Source of the DNA: Nocardiopsis sp. YSL2
GTDB lineage: Bacteria; Actinomycetota; Actinomycetes; Streptosporangiales; Streptosporangiaceae
DNA length: 64,000 nucleotides
Reading direction: 5' to 3'
NCBI RefSeq assembly: GCF_030555055.1
Contig: NZ_JAMOAO010000001.1
Coordinates: 3,968,001-4,032,000, forward strand
The notes under the pieces were generated by a model, which saw only the letters and a list, made by a program, of their open reading frames with translations, was not told the DNA's origin and searched no databases. A program made the position numbers and the translations under genes. Shown here in pieces: positions 1-11,706 of the stretch. Position 1 is the stretch's first letter. Every line of letters starts with the position of its first letter.

Positions 1-720
<720 letters not shown>

Positions 721-723
721 CCC

Positions 724-3095
<2,372 letters not shown>

Positions 3096-3164
3096 GTTCT
3101 GACCGGTCCGGCCCCCGTCCGCGGGGGCCGGACCGCCTGAACCCGCCCACGAGCCGAGGAGTTT

Positions 3165-3560
3165 GTGGCAGTGTCGAAGAAGCTTTTCGTCGAGATCGTC
3201 TCGCCCGAACGTGAGATTTGGGCCGGCGAGGGTGACATGGTCATCGCGAAGACCGTCGATGGTGAGATCGGTGTCCAGCCCGGGCACGTCCCCGTGCTCG
3301 CGATGCTGGCGCACGACGCGGTCGTTCGCGTCCTGGGGGCTCGGGAGACCGGTGAGGTCGTGGCGGCCGCACACAGCGGGTTCGTCGCCGTCTCCGGTGA
3401 GGGACGGGTGTCGATTCTCGCCGAGACCGCCGAGCTGGCCGAGGACATCGACGTGGACCGCGCGCGTACGGCGCTGGCGTCCGCGTCCGAGGGCGGCGAC
3501 AACACCGCCCTGGGACGTGCCCGCAGCCGTCTGCGCGCCGCCGGCGAGGAAGTCGCCTAA
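3165..3560 (+). CDS. atpC: F1Fo ATP synthase subunit epsilon
   Basis: Epsilon subunit, 131 residues, the last atp gene. The GTG start at 3165 gives MAVSKKLFVEIVSPER and sits about 6 nt after a good ribosome site (GAGGAG). The N-terminal beta-sandwich is typical (VSPEREIWAGEGDMVIAKT, then GVQPGHVPVLAML). The C-terminal helical pair is short but present (DVDRARTALASA). Epsilon sits on gamma and regulates ATP hydrolysis. It is followed after 17 nt by a DUF2550 gene, the usual actinobacterial neighbour, which may be co-transcribed. Confidence 0.96.
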   Translation: MAVSKKLFVEIVSPEREIWAGEGDMVIAKTVDGEIGVQPGHVPVLAMLAHDAVVRVLGARETGEVVAAAHSGFVAVSGEGRVSILAETAELAEDIDVDRARTALASASEGGDNTALGRARSRLRAAGEEVA

Positions 3561-3577
3561 CGAGAGGGACGGCAACG

Positions 3578-4066
3578 ATGGATCGACTGCTGCCTGGCAC
3601 GACGTGGTTCGACGCCACGCAGTGGGCGCTCATCGCCCTGTTCCTCGTCCTCGTCGCGGTGGTCCTCGCCGCCGTCGTACGCCGCGCGGTGCTCAAACGG
3701 CGCGGTGGTGCGGTGGAGTGTTACCTGCGTGCTCCCGAGGAGAGGGGCCGTCGGGGCGCGTGGCGGATCGGCTTTGGCCGGTACGGCACGGAGAGCCTCG
3801 GCTGGTTCCCCCTCTTCTCGCTCAGACCGCGGCCGACAGCGATGCTGTCGCGCCGCGGTCTCGTCGTTGTGGGACGTCGTTCCCCCGACACCGCCGACCT
3901 GTCCTACCTGCCGGCCGACGTCACCGTCCTCCAGGTGGGGTGGTCCTCCAGCGGCGACGGTGATCCCGAGGACGTGTCGTTCGAGATCGCGATGAACGAC
4001 AGCACGCTCACCGGGTTCCTGTCCTGGATGGAGTCGATGCCCCCGGGTACCCGCTGGGAGGCCTGA
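3578..4066 (+). CDS. DUF2550 family membrane protein
   Basis: Small protein of 162 residues with one N-terminal membrane segment (about residues 16-38, WALIALFLVLVAVVLAAVV) followed by a basic stretch. A cytoplasmic domain of about 120 residues follows, with the family pattern RIGFGRYGTESLGWFPLFSLRPRP. The family is conserved next to atpC in actinobacteria; its function is not known. The start is preceded by GAGAGGGAC. Position and spacing suggest co-transcription with the atp operon, but a role in ATP synthase is only inferred from location. Confidence 0.88.
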   Translation: MDRLLPGTTWFDATQWALIALFLVLVAVVLAAVVRRAVLKRRGGAVECYLRAPEERGRRGAWRIGFGRYGTESLGWFPLFSLRPRPTAMLSRRGLVVVGRRSPDTADLSYLPADVTVLQVGWSSSGDGDPEDVSFEIAMNDSTLTGFLSWMESMPPGTRWEA

Positions 4067-4121
4067 GCCGGTCCCGCACGGCGGCTTGACGGGCCCGTCC
4101 GCCGTGAGGAGCATGGGCCCC

Positions 4122-4421
4122 ATGATCGTCGCGTTCTCTGTGTCTCCGCTCGGTTCCGGTGAGTCCGTCGCCCCCGCCGTCGCACGTGCGGTGAAGGTCG
4201 TGCGGGACAGCGGGCTGCCCAACGAGACCACGTCCATGTTCACCAGCGTCGAGGGTGAGTGGGACGAGGTCATGGACGTCGTCAAGCGCGCGGTGGCGGC
4301 CGCCGGGGAGGGCTCCTCCCGGGTGTCGCTGACGCTCAAGGCCGACATCCGCGAGGGCGTGACCGACGGACTGCGGAGCAAGGTCGAGGACCTCGAACGC
4401 GAGCTGGACTCCCTGGAATGA
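4122..4421 (+). CDS. MTH1187-type thiamine-binding protein
   Basis: Protein of 99 residues of the MTH1187/YkoF-like family (ferredoxin-like beta-alpha fold), whose members bind thiamine or its pyrimidine part. The N-terminus MIVAFSVSPLGSGESVAPAVARAV and the central SGLPNETTSMFTSVEGEWDEVMDVVKRA match the family pattern. I chose ATG 4122 because GAGGAG at 4106-4111 is well spaced from it; ATG 4113 is only one base away. It lies 55 nt downstream of the DUF2550 gene and converges on the cobalamin adenosyltransferase gene. The physiological role is not known. Confidence 0.8.
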   Translation: MIVAFSVSPLGSGESVAPAVARAVKVVRDSGLPNETTSMFTSVEGEWDEVMDVVKRAVAAAGEGSSRVSLTLKADIREGVTDGLRSKVEDLERELDSLE

Positions 4422-4507
4422 TCCCGCGCGTCGCTCTCGTGCCCGAGCCGTCCGGGGCCGCCTGACGGCCGGGAGGCGTCCTTCGCGGCCAGGCACGCGC
4501 ACGCTCC

Positions 4508-5104
4508 CTAGCGTTCGCCGCCCGGCTTCCACAGGACCTCGTCGCCCTCCTCCGCGACGTACCGGCCGAGGATGAACAGCAGGTCCGAGAGCCGGTTGAG
4601 GTACTGGGCGGTGAGCGGGTTGACCGTGTCGCCGTGCTCCTCGATCGCCGCCCACACGGCCCGCTCGGCCCGTCGGACCACGATCCGGGCCGTGTGCAGG
4701 AGCGCCACGGTGGGGGACCCGCCGGGCAGGAGGAAGCTGCGCAGGGTCGGCAGGTCGGCGTTGTAGGTGTCGCAGGCCTCCTCCAGGCGGGCGACGTAGT
4801 CCGGCTCGACCCGCAGCGGAGGATAGGCGGGGTCGGGCGTGATCGGTGTCGACAGGTCCGCGCCCAGGTCGAAGAGTTCGTTCTGGACGCGGCCGAGCAG
4901 CGTCCGGACGTCGTCGGGGACGTCACCGAGTGTCAGCACCAGGCCGATCGCGGCGTTGGCCTCCTCCGTGTCGGCGTAGCCCACGAGGCGCGTGTCGTTC
5001 TTGCTCGTCCGGCTCATGTCGGCGAGCGCCGTGGTCCCCGTGTCGCCCGTCCGGGTGTAGATCTTCGACAGTACGACCGGCTTGTCCGTGTCCCGTTTGG
5101 TCAT
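4508..5104 (-). CDS. Cob(I)alamin adenosyltransferase, PduO type
   Basis: Transfers the adenosyl group of ATP to cob(I)alamin to make coenzyme B12; 198 residues. Family motifs are present: KIYTRTGDTGTTAL near the N-terminus (ATP binding), RLVGYADTEEANAAIG, and the C-terminal RRAERAVW and NRLSDLLFILGRYV. The ATG at 5104 gives MTKRDTDKPVVLSKIYTRTGD, with GGTGGGG upstream; longer N-terminal extensions have no family match. A TAGGGT hexamer lies about 15 nt upstream of the ATG and may be a -10 element. Its product would serve the B12-dependent mutase at 23.3 kb. I see no cobalamin riboswitch upstream. Confidence 0.93.
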   Translation of the reverse strand: MTKRDTDKPVVLSKIYTRTGDTGTTALADMSRTSKNDTRLVGYADTEEANAAIGLVLTLGDVPDDVRTLLGRVQNELFDLGADLSTPITPDPAYPPLRVEPDYVARLEEACDTYNADLPTLRSFLLPGGSPTVALLHTARIVVRRAERAVWAAIEEHGDTVNPLTAQYLNRLSDLLFILGRYVAEEGDEVLWKPGGER

Positions 5105-5349
5105 GGTCCCCACCCTAGGGTTCGGGCGGTGCGAAGTGTCGCACGGGCGCCCGGGTGGGAGCCGGGCCAGGTCACCGGGAGTGACAGAGGATAACTGTTC
5201 AGTCTCAGCAGGTGAAGGTGACACACCTCACTGATACATTGGGGCACACGGGAGCTACTCAAAGTAGTTTCCGGCGGTGCACGCGTTCGCGCTCCCGTGT
5301 GGGAAGAGGGGGGCCACTCGGGCCGGGTCGCGGAGGGGGGACACCGCTC
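5105..5349. other. Intergenic region upstream of the adenosyltransferase gene
   Basis: Non-coding stretch between the M28 aminopeptidase gene and the adenosyltransferase gene, both on the minus strand. It contains a short inverted repeat (CTACT-caa-AGTAG, about 5253-5265) and a modest drop in GC around 5185-5265, both suitable for a promoter reading leftward. No gene is supported here. Confidence 0.5.
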
Positions 5350-5390
5350 GGGCGGAAGGCGTGGAACCGGGGGGTTCACGCCTTCCGCCC
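5350..5390 (-). terminator. Hairpin terminator after the M28 aminopeptidase gene
   Basis: Near-perfect inverted repeat GGGCGGAAGGCGTGGAACC / GGTTCACGCCTTCCGCCC with a single bulged G and a four-base GGGG loop, 26 nt beyond the aminopeptidase stop. There is no U-tract, which is common for actinobacterial terminators. Confidence 0.75.
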
Positions 5391-5416
5391 CTCGCTGTGC
5401 TCTCCTCGGGCCCGCG

Positions 5417-7015
5417 CTAGCGGACCAGTTCCTCGCCGATCCGGTCGAAGGAGACCACCGGGCTCGACAGCGGAGTCACGCCGTTCACCGGCAGGGTGGT
5501 GTCGGCGAAGAACTCCACGCCGTGGGCACCGGCCGCGGACAGCTCGTCGAGCGCGTCCGTGTTGATCTTGTCCAGCGTGTCCTCGGCCGTGTGGTAGTAC
5601 GGGTCGAACAGCTCACCGGCCGTGCCGCCGTACCACTCGACCTGCTCCTCGCTCTTGGTGCCGTCGGCGCCGCTGAACAGGCCGCCGGCCGGGATCCCGG
5701 CGAGCATGAAGGGCCGGTAGTCGCTGCGGCCGCTCAGCACACCCGGCTCGCTGACCTGGCCCTGCTCCTCGAAGTACTCCTCGAAGACCTGGGCGATGGC
5801 ACCGGAGCCCGAGGGCGCCCCGCTGGAGTCGGGCAGCTCGCCCCGACCGTCCAGCACGAAGCGCGCGTAGTTGTGCGAGCCGACCATGTCGAAGTTCAGG
5901 TACAGCGCGATGTCGTCGATCTGCTCCTCGGTGAGGCTCTCGACGTAGCGGGTCGAACCCACCAGGCCGCTCTCCTCCGTGCCCCAGAAGGCGAACCGCA
6001 CCTTGTTGTTCGGGTCCTCCTGGGCGGCGAGCTGGATCGCGGTCTCCAGGATGAACGCGGTGCCGCTGCCGTTGTCGTTGATCCCCGGGCCCTCCTCGAC
6101 GCTGTCGAGGTGGCCGCCGACGACCACGACGTTGTCGTCGCGTCCGCCGGGGGTCTCGGCCAGCACGCTGTAGGAGGTGCTGGTCTCGGCGGTGGAGTCG
6201 ACCGCCACGCGCAGCTCCAGGCCCTCGCCCGCTTCCAGCAGGGTGTTGCCCGCATGCTGCGACATGCCCACGACCGGGATGTCCGAAGGCTCGGAGACCG
6301 TGCCCTGCAGGAGTCCCTCCACGTTGTTGATCACCACGACCGCGGCGGCTCCCGCGTCCGCCGCGTTCTGGGTCTTGTCGGCGAACGCGCAGGCGCCGCG
6401 CATGGTGACGGCGATCGCGCCCTCGGGGAAGCCCTCGAAGTGCTCGGGCGAGCATCCGCTGTCCCCGGCCTCGGTCCGCACCAGCACGCCCGCGGCGTTC
6501 ACGTCGCCCGCCGCGGAGTAGCTCATGGTGGCGAAGTCGACGCCGACCTCGAAGTCGGCTCCGCGCGGGGCCGTCATGGCCAGGACGGCGTCGGAGTGCT
6601 CCTGCCAGTCGAGGTACTCGTACTCGTGGCGGTACGGCTCGTACCCGGCGCGCTCGAGCTGGTCCTCGACGTACAGGGCGGCCACGTCGTAGCCGGGGGT
6701 GGCCGAGGCGCGGTTGCCGCCGTTGTAGCGCGCGATGGTGCTGAGGTTCTCCAGGTGCTCCTCGATCGCCTCGGCGGTCACCCGGTCGGGGAGGGCGGCC
6801 TCGTCCGAGCGCGGCGGACCGGCGTGCTCAGGGGCGTTGGAGTGCTCCGGCGGGCCCGCGTGGCCGGGCGGACCCGGCTCGGCCTGGGCCGGGGACGCGG
6901 CGAGCGTCCCGGCGGCGACGATGGCGGCGGCGAGTCCGGCGGTGGCCGCCGTCCCGCGCCGACGGGGGGAGGCACTCGGTCTGGGGGAAGCGGCACGTCG
7001 ACTGATGGGGCGCAA
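5417..7015 (-). CDS. Secreted M28 family aminopeptidase with PA domain
   Basis: Zinc peptidase of 532 residues resembling Streptomyces griseus aminopeptidase. An N-terminal Sec or Tat-like signal (RR-rich, then AAIVAAGTLAASPAQA) ends near residue 46. A PA domain occupies roughly residues 145-260 (AIAVTMRGACAFADKTQNAADAGAAA). The M28 catalytic domain follows, with zinc and catalytic motifs GGHLDSV, GPGINDNGSGTA, GTEESGLVGS and NFDMVGS. It would release N-terminal amino acids from peptides outside the cell. The gene is monocistronic, with a 226-bp promoter region upstream and a strong hairpin downstream. Confidence 0.93.
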   Translation of the reverse strand: MRPISRRAASPRPSASPRRRGTAATAGLAAAIVAAGTLAASPAQAEPGPPGHAGPPEHSNAPEHAGPPRSDEAALPDRVTAEAIEEHLENLSTIARYNGGNRASATPGYDVAALYVEDQLERAGYEPYRHEYEYLDWQEHSDAVLAMTAPRGADFEVGVDFATMSYSAAGDVNAAGVLVRTEAGDSGCSPEHFEGFPEGAIAVTMRGACAFADKTQNAADAGAAAVVVINNVEGLLQGTVSEPSDIPVVGMSQHAGNTLLEAGEGLELRVAVDSTAETSTSYSVLAETPGGRDDNVVVVGGHLDSVEEGPGINDNGSGTAFILETAIQLAAQEDPNNKVRFAFWGTEESGLVGSTRYVESLTEEQIDDIALYLNFDMVGSHNYARFVLDGRGELPDSSGAPSGSGAIAQVFEEYFEEQGQVSEPGVLSGRSDYRPFMLAGIPAGGLFSGADGTKSEEQVEWYGGTAGELFDPYYHTAEDTLDKINTDALDELSAAGAHGVEFFADTTLPVNGVTPLSSPVVSFDRIGEELVR

Positions 7016-7241
7016 CGATGTTCCTCCGGTGTCTGGGGGTCCACCACTCCGTGGCGTCGGGGGATGGACACTGTGAGCGAACTACCGGAGCAGCCTTCCA
7101 CCGTCGGGGGTGCGACGGCAAGGAGGGGTAGGGGAGATTGCCACAATCAGCCACGGCTCTGACCCGTTCCATGCGAACTGTGGCCTTTGGGGGCGGTGAA
7201 TCGCACCAATCGTCTCGAATGTGAGTCTTTGCGACCCAGGC

Positions 7242-7913
7242 TCAGTCGCCGATCTCCTTCTGGTGCTTGCGCCGGCGGTACTTGACGTCGACGCCGCCCA
7301 TGACCGCCAGGCCCCGCACGTGGACGATCGGAGCCTGGGGGTCCATGACGCTGGGCGGTGCGCCCGTGGCGCCGAACCCGCCCATCACCGGCAGGCCGTG
7401 GACCCGGACCTGGACGTCGTCGGGCACGGTGATGTCGATCCCGCCCATGACCGTGCAGGCCCAGATGGTGGACTCGCGCTGGGTGAAGCGCGCCTCGCGC
7501 AGGTCCAGCTCCACCCCGCCCATGAGCGCGCCGGCGTAGAAGTTCGCCGGGACCACCCAGCCGCCCGAGCGGTCGGCGCCGCCCATCACGGCCACCGCCA
7601 CGGTGCTGGTGGGTTCGGCGTCCTTGGTCACCCGGCCGCCTCCGTAGACCGGGCGGGGCGAGTGGAAGTCGCCGGGCACGTGGGCCGGGGCGTGGCCGGC
7701 GCCGGGTTCGGGCAGGTCCTCGGTGAGCGGGACGAGTTCGCCGAGTGTCTTGGCGCTGTAGACCGCGTCCAGGCGCTCACTGTGCTCGTCGGGGCTCAGT
7801 CGGCCCTCGGCCAGCGCCTCGCGCAGGCGGTGCGCGACGGAGTCGCGGTCGGCGTCGGAGGCGCGCATCCGCCCTGCTCCAGGGCCGTTGGGTTCACTCA
7901 TTGGGTCCACCAT
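7242..7913 (-). CDS. DUF1707 domain protein with LiaF-like C-terminal domain
   Basis: Protein of 223 residues. The N-terminal DUF1707 domain (RASDADRDSVAHRLREALAEGRLSPDEHSERLDAVYSA, residues about 17-52) is a DNA-binding-like or regulatory actinobacterial module. The C-terminal half (about 105-215) contains four spaced AVMGG / ALMGGVELDL / VMGGIDI / VMGGVDV strands, the pattern of the cell-wall-active antibiotic response (LiaF-like) beta-helix. No membrane segment is visible. ATG 7913 has no clear ribosome site but has GATAAT 10 nt upstream, suggesting a leaderless transcript; ATG 7901 is the alternative. Function unknown; a link to envelope stress is inferred from the fold only. Confidence 0.82.
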   Translation of the reverse strand: MVDPMSEPNGPGAGRMRASDADRDSVAHRLREALAEGRLSPDEHSERLDAVYSAKTLGELVPLTEDLPEPGAGHAPAHVPGDFHSPRPVYGGGRVTKDAEPTSTVAVAVMGGADRSGGWVVPANFYAGALMGGVELDLREARFTQRESTIWACTVMGGIDITVPDDVQVRVHGLPVMGGFGATGAPPSVMDPQAPIVHVRGLAVMGGVDVKYRRRKHQKEIGD

Positions 7914-8001
7914 GGTTCGATTATCCGCCCTCGCGGGGCCTCGGCGGTATCGGGAACCACCCTGACACGGCCCTGAGGTGCGTCCGGTTCGGTCGTCCGC
8001 A

Positions 8002-8637
8002 TCAGTCCTCCGGCAGCAGGCCGCGGCGCAGGGCCCGGGTGACCGCGGCCGTGCGGTCGCGCACCCCCAGCTTCTCGTAGGCCCGCGCCAGATGCGTCTT
8101 GACGGTGGTGGGGCTGATGTGCAGCGTGCTCGCGATGGCGGTGTTGGTCCGCCCGTCCGCGGCCAGGCGCAGGATCTGGGCCTCGCGCGACGAGAGGGCG
8201 GGGGGCTCCGGCACCGAACGCCGCCGCATCCCGGTCAGCAGGGCTCCGGCGATCCCTCCGCTGAGCACGGTCTTCCCGCGCGCCGCCGAGCGCACCGCCT
8301 CCGCCAGCTCCGCCCGCGGGGTGTCCTTGAGCAGGTAGCCGGTGGCGCCCGCCTCGACCGCGCGCAGGATGTCGGCGTCGGTGTCGTAGGTGGTGAGCAC
8401 CAGGACGTGCGTGCCCGGGAGCCCGGAGCTGATGCGCTCGGTGGCCTCGACCCCGTCGCCGCCGGGCATACGCAGGTCCATGAGCACGACGTCCGGGCGC
8501 AGCGCGGCGGCCTGGGCGACGGCCTCGGGGCCGGAGGCGGCGTCGCCCACCACGGTCAGGTCGGCCTCGGCCCCGAGCATGCCGCGGATGCCCTCGCGCA
8601 CCACGGGGTGGTCGTCGACCAACAGGACACTGATCAC
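8002..8637 (-). CDS. NarL/LuxR-family response regulator
   Basis: Response regulator of 211 residues. The receiver domain has the acidic pair in LLVDDHPVVREG, the phospho-acceptor aspartate in VVLMDLRMPG (near residue 53) and the conserved lysine in YLLKDTPR. The C-terminal LuxR-type helix-turn-helix is LSSREAQILRLAADGRTNTAIA through TVKTHLARAYEKLGV. The GTG start at 8637 overlaps the kinase stop in a GTGA junction. It probably controls its own ABC exporter operon, as in similar exporter/two-component units, but no operator was identified. Confidence 0.93.
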   Translation of the reverse strand: MISVLLVDDHPVVREGIRGMLGAEADLTVVGDAASGPEAVAQAAALRPDVVLMDLRMPGGDGVEATERISSGLPGTHVLVLTTYDTDADILRAVEAGATGYLLKDTPRAELAEAVRSAARGKTVLSGGIAGALLTGMRRRSVPEPPALSSREAQILRLAADGRTNTAIASTLHISPTTVKTHLARAYEKLGVRDRTAAVTRALRRGLLPED

Positions 8638-9854
8638 CGGGCGGGCTCCTCTGGGATCGGCCGCGCGGGTTCCGCGCGCAGGGGGACGGACGCGCGCACG
8701 GTCGTCCCGGTGCCGGGCGCGCTGTCCACGGTCAGGGTGCCGCCCGCGCTCTCCGCGCGGTGGCGCATGTTGCCCAGTCCGTGGCCCGGAGCGGCGGCGG
8801 GAGTGAAGCCCCGGCCGTCGTCGGACACGGTCAGGGAGACGGCCGCGGGGGAGTACTCCAGCAGGACGTCGGCGTGTCCGGCGCCGGCGTGTCTGCGGAT
8901 GTTGGCCAGCGCCTCCTGGGCGGTGCGCAGGAGGCAGACCTGCACGTCGCCCGCGAGCGGGGCGGGGGTGCCGCGCACGGTCAGGTCGACTCCGATACCG
9001 AGTTCGGCGGCCAGCCGGCCGGTGACGCGGGCGAGCGCGGCGTCGAGCGATCCGCCGTCCTCCGGCCGGACCGCCTGGCGCGCGGCGACCATGGCGCGGG
9101 CGTCGGCGAGGTTGTCCGCGGCGGTCTCGCGCATGAGCGCCAGGTGGCGGCGGGCCAGGGCCGGGTCGGAGGCCATCTCCGACTCCACCGCCTGGGTCAG
9201 GGCGATGACGCTGGTGAGACCCTGGGCCAGGGTGTCGTGGAGCTCGCGGCCCAGGTGCTCGCGCTCGGCCATCGCGCCGGCCTGCTCCGAGAGCCGGGCC
9301 GCCTCCTCCCGGCTCTCGCGCAGTTGCCGGATGAGCTCGGAGCGCTCGTAGCTCTGCTCGACGATGCGCTCGAACCAGCGGCCGAACCAGGCGGCGAACG
9401 CGATGATGACCGCGTAGACCACCAGGGCGACCGCGGTGGTGTCCCAGCCCTGCTGTCCCGTCAGCGTCCGGTACAGGACGGGGACGACCAGGACCAGTGT
9501 GATCGCGGGGACGGCCTGGACGGTCCCGGCCGCCATGAAGCACAGCGGGGAGACCGCCACGATCATGAACGTGAGGGTCGGGTTGAGTGTCACGGCGGGC
9601 AGGACGGCGGCCAGGAGGAGGACGAGCAGGACCACGGAGCGGCCGCTGGCGCGGTGGACCGGGTTCCGCAGGAGCCATCGGCCGTAGCCGAAGTACACGA
9701 CGACGACCGCGCACACGAGCGCGACGGCGGTCCACCGCCACGCGGGGCCGGTGGTGAGCGCGGCCAGGACCGCGACGGCCGCCATGACCGCGGTGAAGTA
9801 GATGTCCCACCACACACCGGTGTTCCACGCGTGGCGCTCCTCCACCGCGATCAC
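8634..9854 (-). CDS. Sensor histidine kinase (HisKA_3 type)
   Basis: Membrane sensor kinase of 406 residues, partner of the response regulator downstream. The N-terminal half has about six hydrophobic segments without a large extracellular loop, so sensing is probably within the membrane. The HisKA_3 motif REHLGRELHDTLAQGL carries the phospho-accepting histidine, and the ATPase domain has TAQEALANIRRHA and SDDGRGF. The GTG at 9854 overlaps the permease stop (GTGA); a second in-frame GTG is at 9845. The kinase without a sensor domain placed after an ABC exporter resembles antibiotic-detoxification modules, but the signal is unknown. Confidence 0.92.
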   Translation of the reverse strand: MIAVEERHAWNTGVWWDIYFTAVMAAVAVLAALTTGPAWRWTAVALVCAVVVVYFGYGRWLLRNPVHRASGRSVVLLVLLLAAVLPAVTLNPTLTFMIVAVSPLCFMAAGTVQAVPAITLVLVVPVLYRTLTGQQGWDTTAVALVVYAVIIAFAAWFGRWFERIVEQSYERSELIRQLRESREEAARLSEQAGAMAEREHLGRELHDTLAQGLTSVIALTQAVESEMASDPALARRHLALMRETAADNLADARAMVAARQAVRPEDGGSLDAALARVTGRLAAELGIGVDLTVRGTPAPLAGDVQVCLLRTAQEALANIRRHAGAGHADVLLEYSPAAVSLTVSDDGRGFTPAAAPGHGLGNMRHRAESAGGTLTVDSAPGTGTTVRASVPLRAEPARPIPEEPAR

Positions 9855-10738
9855 CCGTCCTTCCGCGTCTTCCACCGGAACGTGGTCAGTGCCAGCAGCA
9901 GTCCCCCCGCACACCAGACTCCCAGGGCCAGGGCCACCAGGTGAAGGTCCCAGGCCCCCGAGGGCTCGACGGCGCTGAACCCGTCGGGGTAGAAGGCGGC
10001 GCGCATGCCCTGGGCCATCCACTTGAGCGGGAACAGGGAGGCGGTGTCGAGCAGCCAGTCGGGCAGCAGGGCCACCGGGACGAAGATCCCGGAGATGAAC
10101 TGCAGGGCCAGGAACGGGACCACGACGACCCCGGCCGCGGTCCGCGCGTTGCGGGCCAGGGAGCTCACCGCGGTGCCGAGCAGTGCACCGGACACGGTGC
10201 CGAGCAGGAACACCCACGCCAGGGTGGCCCACGCGGCGGTGTTCCGGGGCATCGCGGCGTCATGGACGAGGGCGGCCACGCCGAGCAGCAGGACCAGTTG
10301 GGCCAGAGCGAGGACCAGGACCAGGACGGTCTTGCCGAGGAAGTACGCGGTCGGCGGCATGGGGGTCCCGCGCAGTCGGCGCAGGCCGCCCCGCTCGCGT
10401 TCGACGGCGATGCCCGTGCCCAGGGTCTGGAAGCTGACCGACATCAGACCCATGGCGATCAGGCCCGGCAGGTAGAAGTCCACGGCGGGCATGCCGGCGT
10501 CGAAGGCGCCGTCGAAGACCGCGCCGAACAGCAGCAGGACGAGCGAGGGGAGCGTGAAGGTGAAGACGACGCTCTCCCACTCGCGGACGAACTCGCGCAC
10601 CTCCAACCAGCCACGCGAGAGCCCGAGGCGTATCGGTCCGGGCAGGCGGGCCGGGGCGGCCGCGGATACCGCGTCGGACCCGGTGGCGGAGGTGTCGGTG
10701 GCGGAGGGGCGCGGGCCGCCGGTCGGCGAGGCGGTCAC
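9851..10738 (-). CDS. ABC-2 type transporter permease
   Basis: Membrane permease of 295 residues with six predicted transmembrane helices, beginning after about 55 cytoplasmic residues (TFTLPSLVLLLFGAVFDGAF is the first). The pattern ERERGGLRRLRGTPMPPTAYFLGK is typical of the DrrB/ABC-2 family. GTG 10738 overlaps the ATPase stop (GTGA). With the ATPase encoded upstream it would form a small-molecule or lipid exporter. The substrate cannot be deduced. Confidence 0.92.
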   Translation of the reverse strand: MTASPTGGPRPSATDTSATGSDAVSAAAPARLPGPIRLGLSRGWLEVREFVREWESVVFTFTLPSLVLLLFGAVFDGAFDAGMPAVDFYLPGLIAMGLMSVSFQTLGTGIAVERERGGLRRLRGTPMPPTAYFLGKTVLVLVLALAQLVLLLGVAALVHDAAMPRNTAAWATLAWVFLLGTVSGALLGTAVSSLARNARTAAGVVVVPFLALQFISGIFVPVALLPDWLLDTASLFPLKWMAQGMRAAFYPDGFSAVEPSGAWDLHLVALALGVWCAGGLLLALTTFRWKTRKDG

Positions 10739-11595
10739 GCGGTCGCCTCCGCGGTCCCGCCGCCCACCAGGTCCAGATACACGTCCTCCAGGGTCGGGCG
10801 GTGCACCGTCAGCTCGGGGATCTCGCCGTCGTGGGCGTCCGCGAGCACGCCGATCACGCGGGTGGGTTCGGCGGTCCGGACGGTGCGCCGGCGCCCGCCG
10901 TCCGCCCAGCCCACCGTGGCCCGCGCGGTCGCCCGGCCGCCGAGGGACGCGGGGGAGTCCACCGCCCTGATCCGGCCGCCGGCCAGGACGCACACCCGGT
11001 CGGAGAGCGCCTCGGCCTCCTCCAGGTCGTGGGTGGTCAGCACGATCGTCGTGCCGCCGTCGGCGAGGCCGCGCACCAGGCCCCAGAAGTCGCGCCGGGC
11101 ACGGGGGTCGAACCCGGTGGTCGGCTCGTCGAGGAAGAGCAGCTCCGGTCGGCCGACGATACCGAGGGCCACGTCGAGCCGGCGCTGCTGGCCGCCGGAG
11201 AGGGAGTTCACGCGTGCGCCGGCCTTCTCCGCCAGGCCCACGCGCTCGATCACCTCGTCGGGGTCGTCGGCGGCGGGGTAGTAGCCCGCGAAGTGGCGGA
11301 CCACGGCGCGCACGGACAGTTGGGGGACGAGCGTCTCCCGCTGCCAGACGATGCCGATGCGGGCGCGCCAGGCACGCCCGGCCGTCCCCGGGTCCTCGCC
11401 CAGGACCCGGACCGCCCCGCCGTCACGGTGGCGGAACCCCTCCAGGATCTCCACGGTCGTGCTCTTGCCCGCGCCGTTGGGGCCCAGGAGGGCGAACACC
11501 TCGCCGCGCGGCACGCTGAGGTCGATGCCCGCGACGGCCGCCGTGCCGCCGTAGGACTTGTGGAGGCCGACGGCCTCGATCGCTGCGTCGCTCAT
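10735..11595 (-). CDS. ABC transporter ATP-binding protein (DrrA-like)
   Basis: Nucleotide-binding subunit, 286 residues, first gene of the exporter/two-component operon. Walker A GPNGAGKST is near residue 38, the signature is LSGGQQRRLD, Walker B is LLFLDEP, and the H-loop is LTTHDLEEAE. The C-terminal extension of about 70 residues matches the DrrA-type regulatory tail. The ATG at 11595 has an intergenic region of about 110 bp shared with nucS (end 11707), where the operon promoter should be. A short inverted repeat (GTGTCCTCC/GGAGGACAC, 11650-11671) lies just upstream and is a candidate regulator site. Confidence 0.93.
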   Translation of the reverse strand: MSDAAIEAVGLHKSYGGTAAVAGIDLSVPRGEVFALLGPNGAGKSTTVEILEGFRHRDGGAVRVLGEDPGTAGRAWRARIGIVWQRETLVPQLSVRAVVRHFAGYYPAADDPDEVIERVGLAEKAGARVNSLSGGQQRRLDVALGIVGRPELLFLDEPTTGFDPRARRDFWGLVRGLADGGTTIVLTTHDLEEAEALSDRVCVLAGGRIRAVDSPASLGGRATARATVGWADGGRRRTVRTAEPTRVIGVLADAHDGEIPELTVHRPTLEDVYLDLVGGGTAEATA

Positions 11596-11706
11596 GGTCC
11601 GAGCGTCCCGCGGCGGCGCCCGCCGTGGTATCGGCCACCGGGGCGCGTCGGTGTCCTCCGTTCGGAGGACACCGGAGGCGGAGACACCGGCCCCGCGGCC
11701 CGGGGA

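Noticed and set aside
5105..5349. Cobalamin riboswitch upstream of the adenosyltransferase gene
   Set aside because: No B12-box sequence was seen in the leader, and the ATG has a promoter-like hexamer close upstream.
5297..7162. Plus-strand frame of 621 codons opposite the M28 aminopeptidase
   Set aside because: Low-complexity antisense composition without domains; the minus-strand protease is clear.
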